Assembly (NCBI RefSeq): GCF_040096355.1
Contig: NZ_JBBMEX010000014.1
Location: 29,220 to 93,219 of the forward strand
Direction: 5' to 3'
DNA length: 64,000 nucleotides
Origin: Maccoyibacter intestinihominis
Lineage (GTDB): Bacteria; Bacillota; Clostridia; Lachnospirales; Lachnospiraceae
Shown here piece after piece: positions 8,057 to 16,653 of this stretch. The notes beneath the pieces are model-generated. The model was not told the origin of the DNA and did no database searches. It worked only from the letters and a program-made list of their open reading frames with translations. Position 1 is the stretch's first letter, and every line of letters begins with the position of its first letter. Position numbers and translations under genes: made by a program.

Positions 8057-9286
8057 TTATATTATACTGTTATTGCAAAAAGTCAAGAATCTATACGATA
8101 TATCTGCAAAGGTAATCCTGTCACCTTCTTCTAATCTACGAACCTCTTTATAGATCAGGATTTCACCATTTACAAGTGTTCCATTTGCCGAATTCATATC
8201 TTCTATATAATAAGTATTTTCTGCTCTTGTAATTTTCGCCTGTATTTCTCCTGCTGCTCTTGATTTCAGTACTCCATCGACTGCTGATGCATCCGTTCCG
8301 ATCAGAAAAATATCTTTATCTACTACAAAATCCCGCTCTTCTCCTCCGCCAAGGTAGATCAGTCTGGCACCGGTTACGGCTTCTTCTCTCTGCCCCGATA
8401 GATATGTTCTATCCTGTTCCATTGGATATGCCGGATCTTTTTCTGACGCACCTATTTTTCTATGCTCTGATAAATGGATCTTATTACGTTCCGGCGAAGA
8501 TTCCTTTTGTTTCTTCTTAATAAAAGGAACCGGAATTGCAGGCATGGAAAGTTCCTTTTTCTTTCTATTTAATTTGTCCAGATGTAGTGCGGATATTCCT
8601 TTTTCTAAAACCTGTAATATTAATTTTTTTAATGACATTATTTTATCGCTTTTTTTCGGATTTTGAGGATTTACAGCTACCGGCTCTATCCCTGCTGTTT
8701 CGTTTTTCACTTCTTTGTATTCCTGCCACATTTCCCAGTCGTTTTCCTCTTCTGTCGCAAAAAATAATTCCTGCAGCTTTAACAGACTGTAGTTCTCTTC
8801 ACGGGTTTTTTCATATATTGCATATACTTTTTCTGTATCCTCACGATTTTCATGGTCTAATTGCGGCAGCATATTCTCGATCAAATTTGCAAACTCTTCC
8901 CTGAGTTCTCCTTCTTTATTCGGATAGTAACAGAAATAAAACTGTTCTTCTCTGCTATCCATAAAGATCATATCTTCTTTTAACAGGATTTTCTCTTCTT
9001 TGAGCAGATAATGCTCCATTTCCCGGCACAGATGTATAAGGTTTTCAAGAATCTTTTTGATCATCACAAGATTTAACGCATTATTTTCAAGATAACACTC
9101 CAGCGACTTTTTTCCTGTAATATCGTAACAAAACCGGATTTCTCCTGTTTCCTGTACATCCTGCACCGGCAGCAATCCCATGACTGCATTGTGTTTTAAC
9201 ATTCTTAATTCATAGCTCTCTTCTTCCACATAACCTGTCACCAGCATAAAACTCCGGTTCCACGTTCTTCTATACTCTATTTCCAT
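8057..9286 (-). CDS. DUF6382-like and FHA domain protein of the pilus operon
   Basis: A 409-residue cytoplasmic protein. Residues 1-175 match the DUF6382 pattern commonly found with a C-terminal FHA domain in Lachnospiraceae. A long charged, probably disordered linker (about 190-305) leads to the FHA fold (about 310-405). The FHA motif MNSANGTLVNG is intact. The usual SxxH loop is replaced by GEIQAKI, so the Ser may be lost and the His is Gln; phosphothreonine binding is uncertain. The gene overlaps the small TadE-like gene by 10 bases, so it is the last member of the tad operon. It may link a Ser/Thr kinase signal to pilus assembly; no kinase is in the window. Confidence 0.8.
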   Translation of the reverse strand: MEIEYRRTWNRSFMLVTGYVEEESYELRMLKHNAVMGLLPVQDVQETGEIRFCYDITGKKSLECYLENNALNLVMIKKILENLIHLCREMEHYLLKEEKILLKEDMIFMDSREEQFYFCYYPNKEGELREEFANLIENMLPQLDHENREDTEKVYAIYEKTREENYSLLKLQELFFATEEENDWEMWQEYKEVKNETAGIEPVAVNPQNPKKSDKIMSLKKLILQVLEKGISALHLDKLNRKKKELSMPAIPVPFIKKKQKESSPERNKIHLSEHRKIGASEKDPAYPMEQDRTYLSGQREEAVTGARLIYLGGGEERDFVVDKDIFLIGTDASAVDGVLKSRAAGEIQAKITRAENTYYIEDMNSANGTLVNGEILIYKEVRRLEEGDRITFADISYRFLTFCNNSII

Positions 9287-9495
9287 ATATTTTCCCCTGC
9301 TTCTTCTAACATTTCGCTTCTTTTAAAAATATCTGCACCCGATAATTCCTGTAATCGTGCAGAGTAAACCGATGCCTTTTGAACTTCCTGACATAAGGAG
9401 ATCCCGAGTGCAAATCCCTGAAAGATAAAAAACAGTACCAATGGCATAAGCATGGATGCTTCTACCGTATAGCTCGCTTTTAAAGATTTTTTCAT
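9277..9495 (-). CDS. Small TadE-like pseudopilin
   Basis: A 72-residue pseudopilin-like protein. The N-terminal sequence KASYTVEASMLMPLVLFFIF has the prepilin pattern: small residue at -1, Glu at +5, then a hydrophobic helix. This is as in TadE/TadF, minor pilins exported and cut by the TadV peptidase. The ATG at 9493-9495 was chosen because GGAGG lies 8 bases upstream; longer readings of the frame overlap the peptidase gene fully. The start overlaps the end of the upstream peptidase gene by 4 bases (ATGA), a sign of translational coupling. Confidence 0.75.
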   Translation of the reverse strand: MKKSLKASYTVEASMLMPLVLFFIFQGFALGISLCQEVQKASVYSARLQELSGADIFKRSEMLEEAGENIWK

Positions 9496-9917
9496 ATGAT
9501 CTGTCCTCCCAAATATAACACATAGGCGGATAATACAAATGGTACAAACGGAATTTCTGATTTTGCACTTTTTTTCCGCACTAATATTTGTATTATGGCA
9601 AAAACAAACGCCAGTACAAGGCTTGTCATCAACAGGGAGCAATTATCCCATCCTCCCAGATAAATACCGGTAACCAGAAAGAGCAGCCCATCACCATAAC
9701 CTAATGATTCACCTGTCATCTCAGCAATTCCGAGCAATCCCACTCCCAACAGCATACCTCCACAGATTTCCGGTATGGTCAAAGCCCTTGTCACTGTCTG
9801 ATATATTGCTCCTATTACCGAAAATGCCAATAACGGCAGAATATCAATCCTCTTTTTCCTGACATCCTCTATTGAAAACAGCAGTAACATCATAAAAATT
9901 ATACTTTTCTTTAACAT
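9492..9917 (-). CDS. Second A24 prepilin peptidase of the tad cluster
   Basis: A 141-residue polytopic membrane aspartyl protease. The two catalytic aspartates are visible as SIEDVRKKRI (Asp18) and GYGDG (near residue 74). Four or five hydrophobic segments cover the rest. It is a second peptidase in the same operon as the TadV-like gene at 16650-17057. The two share the catalytic pattern but differ in sequence. Family members cleave and sometimes N-methylate pilins. Lying next to the TadE genes, it may serve these pseudopilins. AGGAG is only 2 bases from the ATG, so the exact start is less certain. Confidence 0.8.
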   Translation of the reverse strand: MLKKSIIFMMLLLFSIEDVRKKRIDILPLLAFSVIGAIYQTVTRALTIPEICGGMLLGVGLLGIAEMTGESLGYGDGLLFLVTGIYLGGWDNCSLLMTSLVLAFVFAIIQILVRKKSAKSEIPFVPFVLSAYVLYLGGQII

Positions 9918-9959
9918 TTCTCCTGACTATTTCCTATACTTTTATTTTTACATGAATTT

Positions 9960-10817
9960 TTATGTACATTTCTTACATGGATGACGTTTACCAACCTTGT
10001 CCATGGAAATTACATACACCGTTCGCTTTAATCCCCGACATTCCAAACTCACATGATAACAGGTTCCGTAATCTGTAATGTAACAGGTTTTTCCACTCTT
10101 CTTTTTGCAACAACTTCCACACCGCACATATTTGCTTCCATTTTTATTTCTTGAACTTTCTACTTCCTCTAATGACACTGTACGGATACTCAGATCCAGA
10201 TAGGCACAATCCCTGCTGCCATGATAGGCCTTTCCGGTCTTTGTTACATAGACAAGCTTCTCTTTTCCTGCATCATCCTCCTGCGGAATATACCCTGTCC
10301 ACTTCCTTGCGGATACCTCCTGTTCCGCCGGATATCTCAACGTTCCAAAGAATCCTACCGGTATTGTCATCCGGTAACTGGCGTGCAGTATCAGTTCACT
10401 TCCTTCATAATTGGATTTGCTAAAAGAAATCCCCGCTTTTCCCCCATCAATATATTCAAATGGTACGTTTTCTTCTTTTGCACTTTTTAAAAAATGCAAC
10501 TGTACCTTTGCCGGATGTACAGTATCGGAGCTTTCACTCACACATGCTGCTTCTACCCTTGCTGTATACATCATTGCCTGCTCCATAGTGATCTCTGTCT
10601 GCATGATCCGAAAATAAAACAGCAGAAAAACCATAAAGCCAATAAACAACGGAAGTGCGACGGCTGCTTCCACCGTCAGGGATGCACGATAGAAAGTGCG
10701 TGGATATGTCTCTGTCAAACAGAGGATTTTTCTATTTCTTTTTCTTCTTGAGAGAGCTTTATTCACTACTTTTCCAAATAAATAATATTTACATTTAATT
10801 TTTATAAACAGAGACAT
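9960..10817 (-). CDS. TadE-like pseudopilin with C-terminal Cys/His knuckle repeats
   Basis: A 285-residue protein. After a basic N-terminus comes RASLTVEAAVALPLFIGFMV (about 44-63), a TadE-type prepilin peptidase site plus transmembrane helix, and then an extracytoplasmic domain. The last 90 residues hold two copies of a motif: YHGSRDCAYL ending in CGSC, and YHVSLECRGL ending in CKKC. The pattern YHxSxxC...CxxC suggests zinc or other metal binding, or disulfides outside the cell. The start at 10817 follows GGAGGTGCGTGGAT; an upstream in-frame ATG overlaps the preceding gene. It lies in the tad operon 26 bases after the DUF5702 gene. Confidence 0.8.
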   Translation of the reverse strand: MSLFIKIKCKYYLFGKVVNKALSRRKRNRKILCLTETYPRTFYRASLTVEAAVALPLFIGFMVFLLFYFRIMQTEITMEQAMMYTARVEAACVSESSDTVHPAKVQLHFLKSAKEENVPFEYIDGGKAGISFSKSNYEGSELILHASYRMTIPVGFFGTLRYPAEQEVSARKWTGYIPQEDDAGKEKLVYVTKTGKAYHGSRDCAYLDLSIRTVSLEEVESSRNKNGSKYVRCGSCCKKKSGKTCYITDYGTCYHVSLECRGLKRTVYVISMDKVGKRHPCKKCT

Positions 10818-10843
10818 ATCCACGCACCTCCTATCCATTTTTT

Positions 10844-12382
10844 CTAAAAATATGTATATTGATTGCACCTGTCTATCTGGAAAGTCTCCATTCCAAGCCT
10901 TTGGATCGTGATCATATTCCAGAATAACGGCTCTGCTTCGTAACTTACCCTGCTCTCACATCCGGTCATCATATGATCCATCTGTATGCTCTTTCCATAC
11001 ATTGCGTTTGTATTTACCTCAATGATATCCATGGAACGGTAATTTACTGCACTATCTTTTTTCATACAGATTAAAAATTGCAGGTATTTCAAATAATCCC
11101 ATCCATTCTCACAGTCCTTTGCCATCGCAAATCCATCTACTGCTTCCCCTGTCTGATTGATACCGGTTGTCCACTGTTCTGCATTTTTTATCCACGCAAT
11201 TCTTCTGCCTTCTAACAATGCCCGTACATCCAGTATACTTTCAGAATATGCCCATGCAGCTAAGATTCCCCATTTGGTAGCATCCACAACTGGCGGATTC
11301 ATACTCCAGCCCATCAATGCGACTGCCAGCTCTTCTGCCTCGATACACTTCTGCTGATCCTGTATCAGATATCCCATATTTGCTATTTCTCTAATCATTA
11401 TTAAACTTTTCACGGTTTCCTTTAGATTATCACGGTCCGAAGACTCTCCATTTAAAATATATTCCCACTCATAGTCTAATGCATGATTGGATGAAATCTG
11501 TCGGTAAGAGCCCATATGGGTTTCTAAATACTTTACAAACCACAATTCTTCTAATATTGCTCCTTGTACCGGAAGATTTCCGGTTTCTTTCTGTCGATGC
11601 TCTAATGTATGTTCTAATGCTATTGCTTTGTTAGACAGCTGGCTCTCATCCCTTATCACCAGTGATAAAACAGCACTCTTTTTCCACTGATTTGCATCCT
11701 CAATGGGGTTTTTTACCTCTTCTTGTGGTTTCTGAGCGGAAATATCCCACACTTTCTCTTTTTCCTCTGTATTTCCTGTATTTTTTGTACTTTCTTTTTG
11801 TTCCGGCTTTTCTGCACTTTCTGTATTTTCTGCCTGTTTCGCCTGTTCCACTTCCTCTATTGTTTTGTTTGCCTCTTCTAAACGTTCTTCTACCGTTCCA
11901 TTTTCCTGCTCTAAGGTTTCTTTTTGCTGTATCTCCTCTGCAAAATCATCCACTTCCTGTACCAGTGCTTCTCTTTTTGCTGTCCGGGCTGCAAGATGGC
12001 GAAATACATTTCCTCCGTTATCTGTTAGCAGCTGATATCCGGGAATTTTACACTCTGTCAGATTGATCCCGTAGAGTTCTTTTTCTGACTGCTTCAAATT
12101 ATTAAGATTTTTTTCCTGTAAACGCTTTTCCACATTTTCTATGGCAAAATTCCCACTGCCATACGCACAATCTAACATTAACAGCCCATAATTCTCATAG
12201 ATTTCTTTCTGGTATTCTGCAAAGACAGATTCTAAGGCAGCATCACTGACAATATCCGCTTTTGTACCAAGTCCCTTAAGCCGTGCCGTTTCTAACAATG
12301 CAAAGAAAAAGGATGCACTCAGCAATAATAACAGGGTAAGAAATACCGTGATACTTGCCTTCTTGCTATATACCTTTTGCAT
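10844..12382 (-). CDS. DUF5702 protein of the tad operon
   Basis: A 512-residue protein matching the DUF5702 pattern: KKASITVFLTLLLLLSASFF at the N-terminus is a pilin-like membrane helix. A long extracytoplasmic region follows, with a glutamate/lysine-rich segment at about 145-230 (VEQAKQAENTESAEKPEQKE) typical of a disordered spacer. The family is found with tad genes in Lachnospiraceae and may be a minor pilin or tip/adhesin component; this is inference from context. The ATG at 12382 overlaps the flp gene by 17 bases and has no clear ribosome site. Translation is probably coupled. In-frame TTG and GTG codons lie further upstream. Confidence 0.75.
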   Translation of the reverse strand: MQKVYSKKASITVFLTLLLLLSASFFFALLETARLKGLGTKADIVSDAALESVFAEYQKEIYENYGLLMLDCAYGSGNFAIENVEKRLQEKNLNNLKQSEKELYGINLTECKIPGYQLLTDNGGNVFRHLAARTAKREALVQEVDDFAEEIQQKETLEQENGTVEERLEEANKTIEEVEQAKQAENTESAEKPEQKESTKNTGNTEEKEKVWDISAQKPQEEVKNPIEDANQWKKSAVLSLVIRDESQLSNKAIALEHTLEHRQKETGNLPVQGAILEELWFVKYLETHMGSYRQISSNHALDYEWEYILNGESSDRDNLKETVKSLIMIREIANMGYLIQDQQKCIEAEELAVALMGWSMNPPVVDATKWGILAAWAYSESILDVRALLEGRRIAWIKNAEQWTTGINQTGEAVDGFAMAKDCENGWDYLKYLQFLICMKKDSAVNYRSMDIIEVNTNAMYGKSIQMDHMMTGCESRVSYEAEPLFWNMITIQRLGMETFQIDRCNQYTYF

Positions 12383-12536
12383 TTTCCGAAAGTGATGTAA
12401 ACAGCTCACCAACAAGCGTCGTAAGCTGACTCTTGAAAATTGTTACCAGGGCAATTAACACGACTAAGATTAAGATCATCTCTACCGTACCAATTCCATC
12501 CTCTTCTAAAAATAAGTCTTTCAATCCTTTTTTCAT
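12366..12536 (-). CDS. flp: Flp-type major pilin prepilin
   Basis: A 56-residue gene. Its product begins MKKGLKDLFLEEDG, followed by IGTVEMILILVVLIALV and a short hydrophilic tail. This is the Flp/Tad prepilin design: a basic leader, cleavage after Gly14 with Glu at +5, then one hydrophobic helix that packs in the pilus core. AAAGGAGG lies 7 bases before the ATG, the best ribosome site in the operon, which fits a highly expressed pilin. It sits between tadC and DUF5702. The Flp1-like family is the likely assignment. Confidence 0.85.
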   Translation of the reverse strand: MKKGLKDLFLEEDGIGTVEMILILVVLIALVTIFKSQLTTLVGELFTSLSENAKGI

Positions 12537-12566
12537 AGATATCCTCCTTTACTTCTGTAAATCTTC

Positions 12567-13766
12567 CTAAAACTTTATCAATGCCGGAACAATGATAAGT
12601 GCCACGATCATGCAGAGCATCAGCATCATCGGTAATAATAATTTTGTTCCTGCTTCTTCTCCTAACCGTTTTGCCAGATTCCTCCGCTGTTCCATTGCCA
12701 GCTCTGACTCTTTCGATAACAATTCCGTAAGCTCCGAGCTTCCTTTTCGCAGATTTTGTGTTAATAGGGATGCCAGTCTTTTGTATTGCCAGAGTGCACA
12801 ACGGTTCCCAAAGTTCTCATATGCTTTTCTTTCTCCGACACCATCCTGTATCTCATTCCAGGTGTAACAGATCTCCTCATATGCTGCATTTTTTACTGTG
12901 CCATTCTTCTTATAACGTCCTGCCATTCTCCCCCATGCCTTGGATACCGGCATTCCTGCTCCGATCAATAACGCTAATGTAGTTACTAACTGGGGATAGG
13001 ATAATAGCAGTTCTTCTTCCCGTTTTTTCTTTTTCTTTCGCTCTTCCTCCAGTCCCCGGAATTTTAGGAGTACGCCTGTAACCACTCCAAGTAACAACAA
13101 AATTCCTACTGTATGTGGATTCTGTTCTTTCCATTGAATTTCTTTTTTTCCGAGTTTTTTCGGAAGAATAAAATTCTTTTTTGTTTTATTTTTCTGATTT
13201 TGCTTTTCTAAGGCTGTTTCAATCTGTTCTTTGACACTCAGGTCCGGCGAAAATACATGAAATCCAAAACTGTACTCTTCTGTTTCTTCTCCACAGCTTA
13301 ATAACACACAGGCCTCTAATAATACCCCTTTTTTTGGCAGTTCTTTCTTTACGAACTCTCCTTCTGTATTGATGACATCATACGAATCCAGTCTCCACTC
13401 TGCTTCTACATTCCCGTTTCGGTAAGAATCTTTCATTACCACCGGCTTTTTTACGGAATTCAGGGATTTGTTATCTCCTAAGAAAGTTGCATCAATTTCC
13501 TTTTTCGCCTTTTTTAACTCTTTTTTCACTTCTTTTTTGGTAAACCGGCGTTCCGCAATCTCGACATTTATATCATAGGATTCACCGTCAACAATAGCCT
13601 CTAACGATTTCTGACTGCTTCCTTCTCCGGGTTCTTTTCTTTGCAAAGAGCCATGTTCTAAAGATCCCGCTGTCTGTTGTCTGACCATCACAAATACGAT
13701 CAGAAGGAGGACTGCTGCTAAAATCTTTTTTATCTTTGTTTTTTCCGTTCCTTTTTCAGACTTCAA
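12567..13766 (-). CDS. tadC: Tad pilus platform protein TadC
   Basis: A 399-residue inner-membrane protein. The C-terminal half (about 245-399) has the T2SF/GspF pattern: LLIGAGMPVSKAWGRM, then helices, ending in ALIIVPALIKF. The N-terminal 220 residues hold a membrane helix (13-30) and a lysine-rich extracytoplasmic region that common TadC proteins lack. A second helix follows at about 218-236. With TadB it forms the platform driven by TadA. The start codon is TTG (13764-13766), with AAGGA-type pairing upstream, inside the end of tadB (11-base overlap). Confidence 0.85.
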   Translation of the reverse strand: MKSEKGTEKTKIKKILAAVLLLIVFVMVRQQTAGSLEHGSLQRKEPGEGSSQKSLEAIVDGESYDINVEIAERRFTKKEVKKELKKAKKEIDATFLGDNKSLNSVKKPVVMKDSYRNGNVEAEWRLDSYDVINTEGEFVKKELPKKGVLLEACVLLSCGEETEEYSFGFHVFSPDLSVKEQIETALEKQNQKNKTKKNFILPKKLGKKEIQWKEQNPHTVGILLLLGVVTGVLLKFRGLEEERKKKKKREEELLLSYPQLVTTLALLIGAGMPVSKAWGRMAGRYKKNGTVKNAAYEEICYTWNEIQDGVGERKAYENFGNRCALWQYKRLASLLTQNLRKGSSELTELLSKESELAMEQRRNLAKRLGEEAGTKLLLPMMLMLCMIVALIIVPALIKF

Positions 13767-14505
13767 TCCTTCCCATCCTTTCTGAGAGCAGGATAGATGC
13801 CAGATAGCCCAGCAGACAGATTGTCATAAAGATAACTCCTAATATATTGTGATATAGTACATCCAGGTAGCCCGGAGAGGTGATATCCAGATAGAACAGT
13901 AAAAACACTGGCATAACATTCATTACTTTTTGCTCTAATTTCTTCTGTGCGATCATCGTCTGTATCTCTTCTTCAATCCGGATTTTACTGCTGATATTTC
14001 TTACGGTATTCTGTATGATCCCCACCAGATTACCGCCGCCACGCTTTGCAAAAGAGAGCACCTCTGAAAAATTCTCAATTTCTTCTATACCGCTTTTTTT
14101 CGCAAATTCTTCAAATACGACTTCTAACGGCTGGTTCATACAAACCTTACGATTGATGATTTCTAATTCTGTCTGCATCAGTCCCCCCTCCCCATGTAGT
14201 TCTTTCATCTCTTTTCCGGCAACTAAAAATGCATTTTCTAATGCATATCCGGCAAGCAGATTTCCTTCGATCATTTCCATACAGTCCCTAAATTCCTGCA
14301 ATAACTGGCGTTTTCTCTTCTCCTGCTCCTTTTTTGCACTGTACCTTCGATAGAAATAACATACCGGAAAGAACAGTAACAGTGCCTTCACACTCTGGTA
14401 GAATAATCTTGCGATCAGAGCCGTAATGCCGGCTGCGATGAGGATTTCCCGATACCTGCCCACTCTAATTTTCGTGTATTCTTTAATTTCTCCCTGCTTT
14501 TCCAT
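13756..14505 (-). CDS. tadB: Tad pilus platform protein TadB
   Basis: A 249-residue T2SF-type membrane protein. Two hydrophobic segments near the N-terminus (22-55) precede the cytoplasmic helical domain (FRDCMEMIEGNLLAGYALEN, KRGGGNLVGIIQNT). Two further helices end the protein. It acts with TadC as the assembly platform for Flp pili. The ATG lies 91 bases inside the tadA reading frame. This start is required because the N-terminal helices belong to the family, so the overlap appears real. Confidence 0.88.
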   Translation of the reverse strand: MEKQGEIKEYTKIRVGRYREILIAAGITALIARLFYQSVKALLLFFPVCYFYRRYSAKKEQEKRKRQLLQEFRDCMEMIEGNLLAGYALENAFLVAGKEMKELHGEGGLMQTELEIINRKVCMNQPLEVVFEEFAKKSGIEEIENFSEVLSFAKRGGGNLVGIIQNTVRNISSKIRIEEEIQTMIAQKKLEQKVMNVMPVFLLFYLDITSPGYLDVLYHNILGVIFMTICLLGYLASILLSERMGRIEV

Positions 14506-15656
14506 TCCCCAATAACTTTTCCTCCTTTTTCACCCTTTTCCTGAAACTCCCACAATGGAGATAACTCTATCCTGCCATCCGTATATGCTCCAACTTCCAT
14601 AATGTTTAGGAGTTTTCTTGAACCATCCCGCATCCGCCCCACATGGACTAAAATATCCACACCGGATGCAATCTGCCCCCGGATCGCCGTTAGCGGCAAT
14701 TCCATTCCCATCAATACCATAGTTTCTAAACGGTGTAGCATATCTTCACAGGAATTTGCATGTCCGGTGCTGAGGCTTCCGTCATGTCCGGTATTCATTG
14801 CCTGCAGCATATCTAAAGCTTCTGCCCCACGACATTCTCCGACGATAATACGGTCGGGGCGCATTCGCAATGCTGCCCGGATCAGATCCCGGATCGTAAT
14901 CTCTTCCATCCCTTTTACATTGGCACACCGCGTCTCTAAACGTATCAGATTCTCTATTCCATGAAGCTGCAGCTCTGCGGAATCCTCAATCGTAATGATA
15001 CGCTCCCCCGATGGGATACAGCCGGAAAGTGCATTTAAAAACGTTGTCTTTCCGGAACCTGTACCGCCGGAGATAAAAATGTTATATCCCGCTTTTACCA
15101 GCATCTCTAAGAATTGGGCTGCCTCTTTACTGAGTGTCTGCAATTCTATCAGCCGTTCCATCGTCATCGGCTCTTTCGGAAACTTTCGGATGGTAATACA
15201 GGAGCCGTCTATTGCAGTCGGTTCTAATACGATATGGATTCTGGAACCATCTTCTAAGCGGGCATCCGCAATTGGCATTGCTTCATTTACAACCCGGTTA
15301 TTCTTTGCCACCATCTTCTGTATGACATCCTCTAGTTTTTCTCTTCCTGTAAACTTTTTTTCCCAGGCATATAAACGCCCTGCTTTTTCATAAAAAATCT
15401 TCTGATACCCATTGACCATGATTTCCGTTACGGAATCATCCTGCAATAATTCCTCAAGGATATCCAGTTTTCTAAGGGAACAGAAGATTTCCTGTACATA
15501 TCTCTGTTCTTCTTCTAACGAGATCAGATGCTCTTTTCCATATTCCCAGACTTTTTCTTCTATCTTTTTCTTTAACCGGGCATCATCATTCTCTTCACTT
15601 AAATCCATATCTTCCAGTACACGTTTTTGTATCTGTTCCATGTTATCAAGATGCAT
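14415..15656 (-). CDS. tadA: Tad pilus motor ATPase TadA/CpaF
   Basis: A 413-residue hexameric secretion ATPase of the VirB11/PilT group, cytoplasmic at the pilus base. Walker A is GGTGSGKTTFLNAL (about 195). The Asp box is ITIEDSAELQL, Walker B is RPDRIIVGECRGAEALDML, and the His box is NTGHDGSLSTGHAN. The N-terminal domain (VTEIMVNG) is typical of CpaF. AGGAGG lies 5 bases from the ATG. The 5' end overlaps tadZ by 11 bases and the 3' end overlaps tadB by 91 bases, making a tightly packed operon. Confidence 0.95.
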   Translation of the reverse strand: MHLDNMEQIQKRVLEDMDLSEENDDARLKKKIEEKVWEYGKEHLISLEEEQRYVQEIFCSLRKLDILEELLQDDSVTEIMVNGYQKIFYEKAGRLYAWEKKFTGREKLEDVIQKMVAKNNRVVNEAMPIADARLEDGSRIHIVLEPTAIDGSCITIRKFPKEPMTMERLIELQTLSKEAAQFLEMLVKAGYNIFISGGTGSGKTTFLNALSGCIPSGERIITIEDSAELQLHGIENLIRLETRCANVKGMEEITIRDLIRAALRMRPDRIIVGECRGAEALDMLQAMNTGHDGSLSTGHANSCEDMLHRLETMVLMGMELPLTAIRGQIASGVDILVHVGRMRDGSRKLLNIMEVGAYTDGRIELSPLWEFQEKGEKGGKVIGEWKSREKLKNTRKLEWAGIGKSSSQPALRL

Positions 15657-16653
15657 ATTCTCCTCCTAATAAATGGCGTACACAGTTTCCTACTTCACCC
15701 ATGTAGAATTCCTCTACCTGTATCGTTCCGTCTTCCCGCCACGCCTGTCCTCCCGGCAGGAATACTTCTTCCATTCTTCCTGTTAAACCTTCCTTAAACT
15801 TTTCCAAAAGTTCTTTTAATTCTTCTATTCCGGGATCTTTACTTGTCCGATTTTCCTTTAATATCCAGATTTTCTGACACAGATCCAGCACTTCAAAAAA
15901 TCCGCTCATCACACATCCCAGATCCAAAAGTAAGACTTCAAACTCTGTCTTTTCTAAAAGAAGTTCTAAGAAATGCCTTACCTCGCCCTTTTTCCACTCC
16001 ATGTAATGCTCCGGATTTGCCGGCGGTGGAATGACCTGATAGCTTCCCAGTGGATAAATACTACTCTTTAATTTTGCCAAGAGTTCTTCCTCGCCTTCCC
16101 TTAACAGATAAAATAAATCTCCCATATCCATATCCGGCTCTAAGCCCATGCTTTTGCAAAACCCACTGCACACGCTAAAATTCAAATACAATAATTTTTT
16201 TCCTGCCGACAACTGTTCTGCCGCTGTCAGTGCAAATGGTGTCCGAAGCCGATGATTCCAGGGAGAATACACGGCAAATATCTGCTTCTCACCTCTCCAG
16301 ATACTCTTTGTATCCATGCTCCCTGCCACTTTTCCAATCCCGGCATGTATTTCCCGCAGTATCCGGTCTGCCGGCTGGTACTTAAAGAGCACCCGCATAT
16401 TTTCCTGTTCCGTGGAAATTTCTCCATTGCTTAAGCAGATGGCTTTTTTGGCCCTGCCTGCTTCTTCTTTGTTTTGAAAAAAGGTCTCCTCATACAGCAA
16501 CAGATCAAAGTTTTCGTCATTTTTCCGGTAAAGACTTTCATCAGAAAATCCAGTCACCTCAAAGCTGTCTTTTTCTTTCGCTGCAATATAATTTACAAGC
16601 TGTCTTGTGTATTCTACATCCTGATCACAGATTGCGATCTTTTGTTTTTTCAT
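15646..16653 (-). CDS. tadZ: TadZ/CpaE-like pilus localisation protein
   Basis: A 335-residue cytoplasmic protein. Residues 1-115 look like a degenerate receiver domain (KIAICDQDVEYTRQLVNYI). The rest looks like an atypical MinD/ParA-fold domain (IFAVYSPWNHRLRTPFALTA, LLYLNFSVCSGFCK, FEVLLLDLGCVMSGFFEVLD). The canonical deviant Walker A lysines are not evident, so ATP hydrolysis is doubtful. TadZ proteins position the Tad machine at the pole. The ATG at 16653 follows GGGGGTGGTGAG and overlaps the tadV stop by 4 bases; longer readings of the frame run antiparallel to nothing useful and overlap tadV. Confidence 0.8.
   Translation of the reverse strand: MKKQKIAICDQDVEYTRQLVNYIAAKEKDSFEVTGFSDESLYRKNDENFDLLLYEETFFQNKEEAGRAKKAICLSNGEISTEQENMRVLFKYQPADRILREIHAGIGKVAGSMDTKSIWRGEKQIFAVYSPWNHRLRTPFALTAAEQLSAGKKLLYLNFSVCSGFCKSMGLEPDMDMGDLFYLLREGEEELLAKLKSSIYPLGSYQVIPPPANPEHYMEWKKGEVRHFLELLLEKTEFEVLLLDLGCVMSGFFEVLDLCQKIWILKENRTSKDPGIEELKELLEKFKEGLTGRMEEVFLPGGQAWREDGTIQVEEFYMGEVGNCVRHLLGGEYAS

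Noticed and set aside
8061..8086. Promoter for murG overlapping the FHA gene
   Set aside because: TTGACT and TATAAT are present but only 14 bases apart, too short for a normal promoter.
12406..12801. Open frame of 131 codons on the minus strand
   Set aside because: It runs out of frame through the flp gene and the end of tadC. Its composition is not protein-like, and flp has the ribosome site and family pattern.
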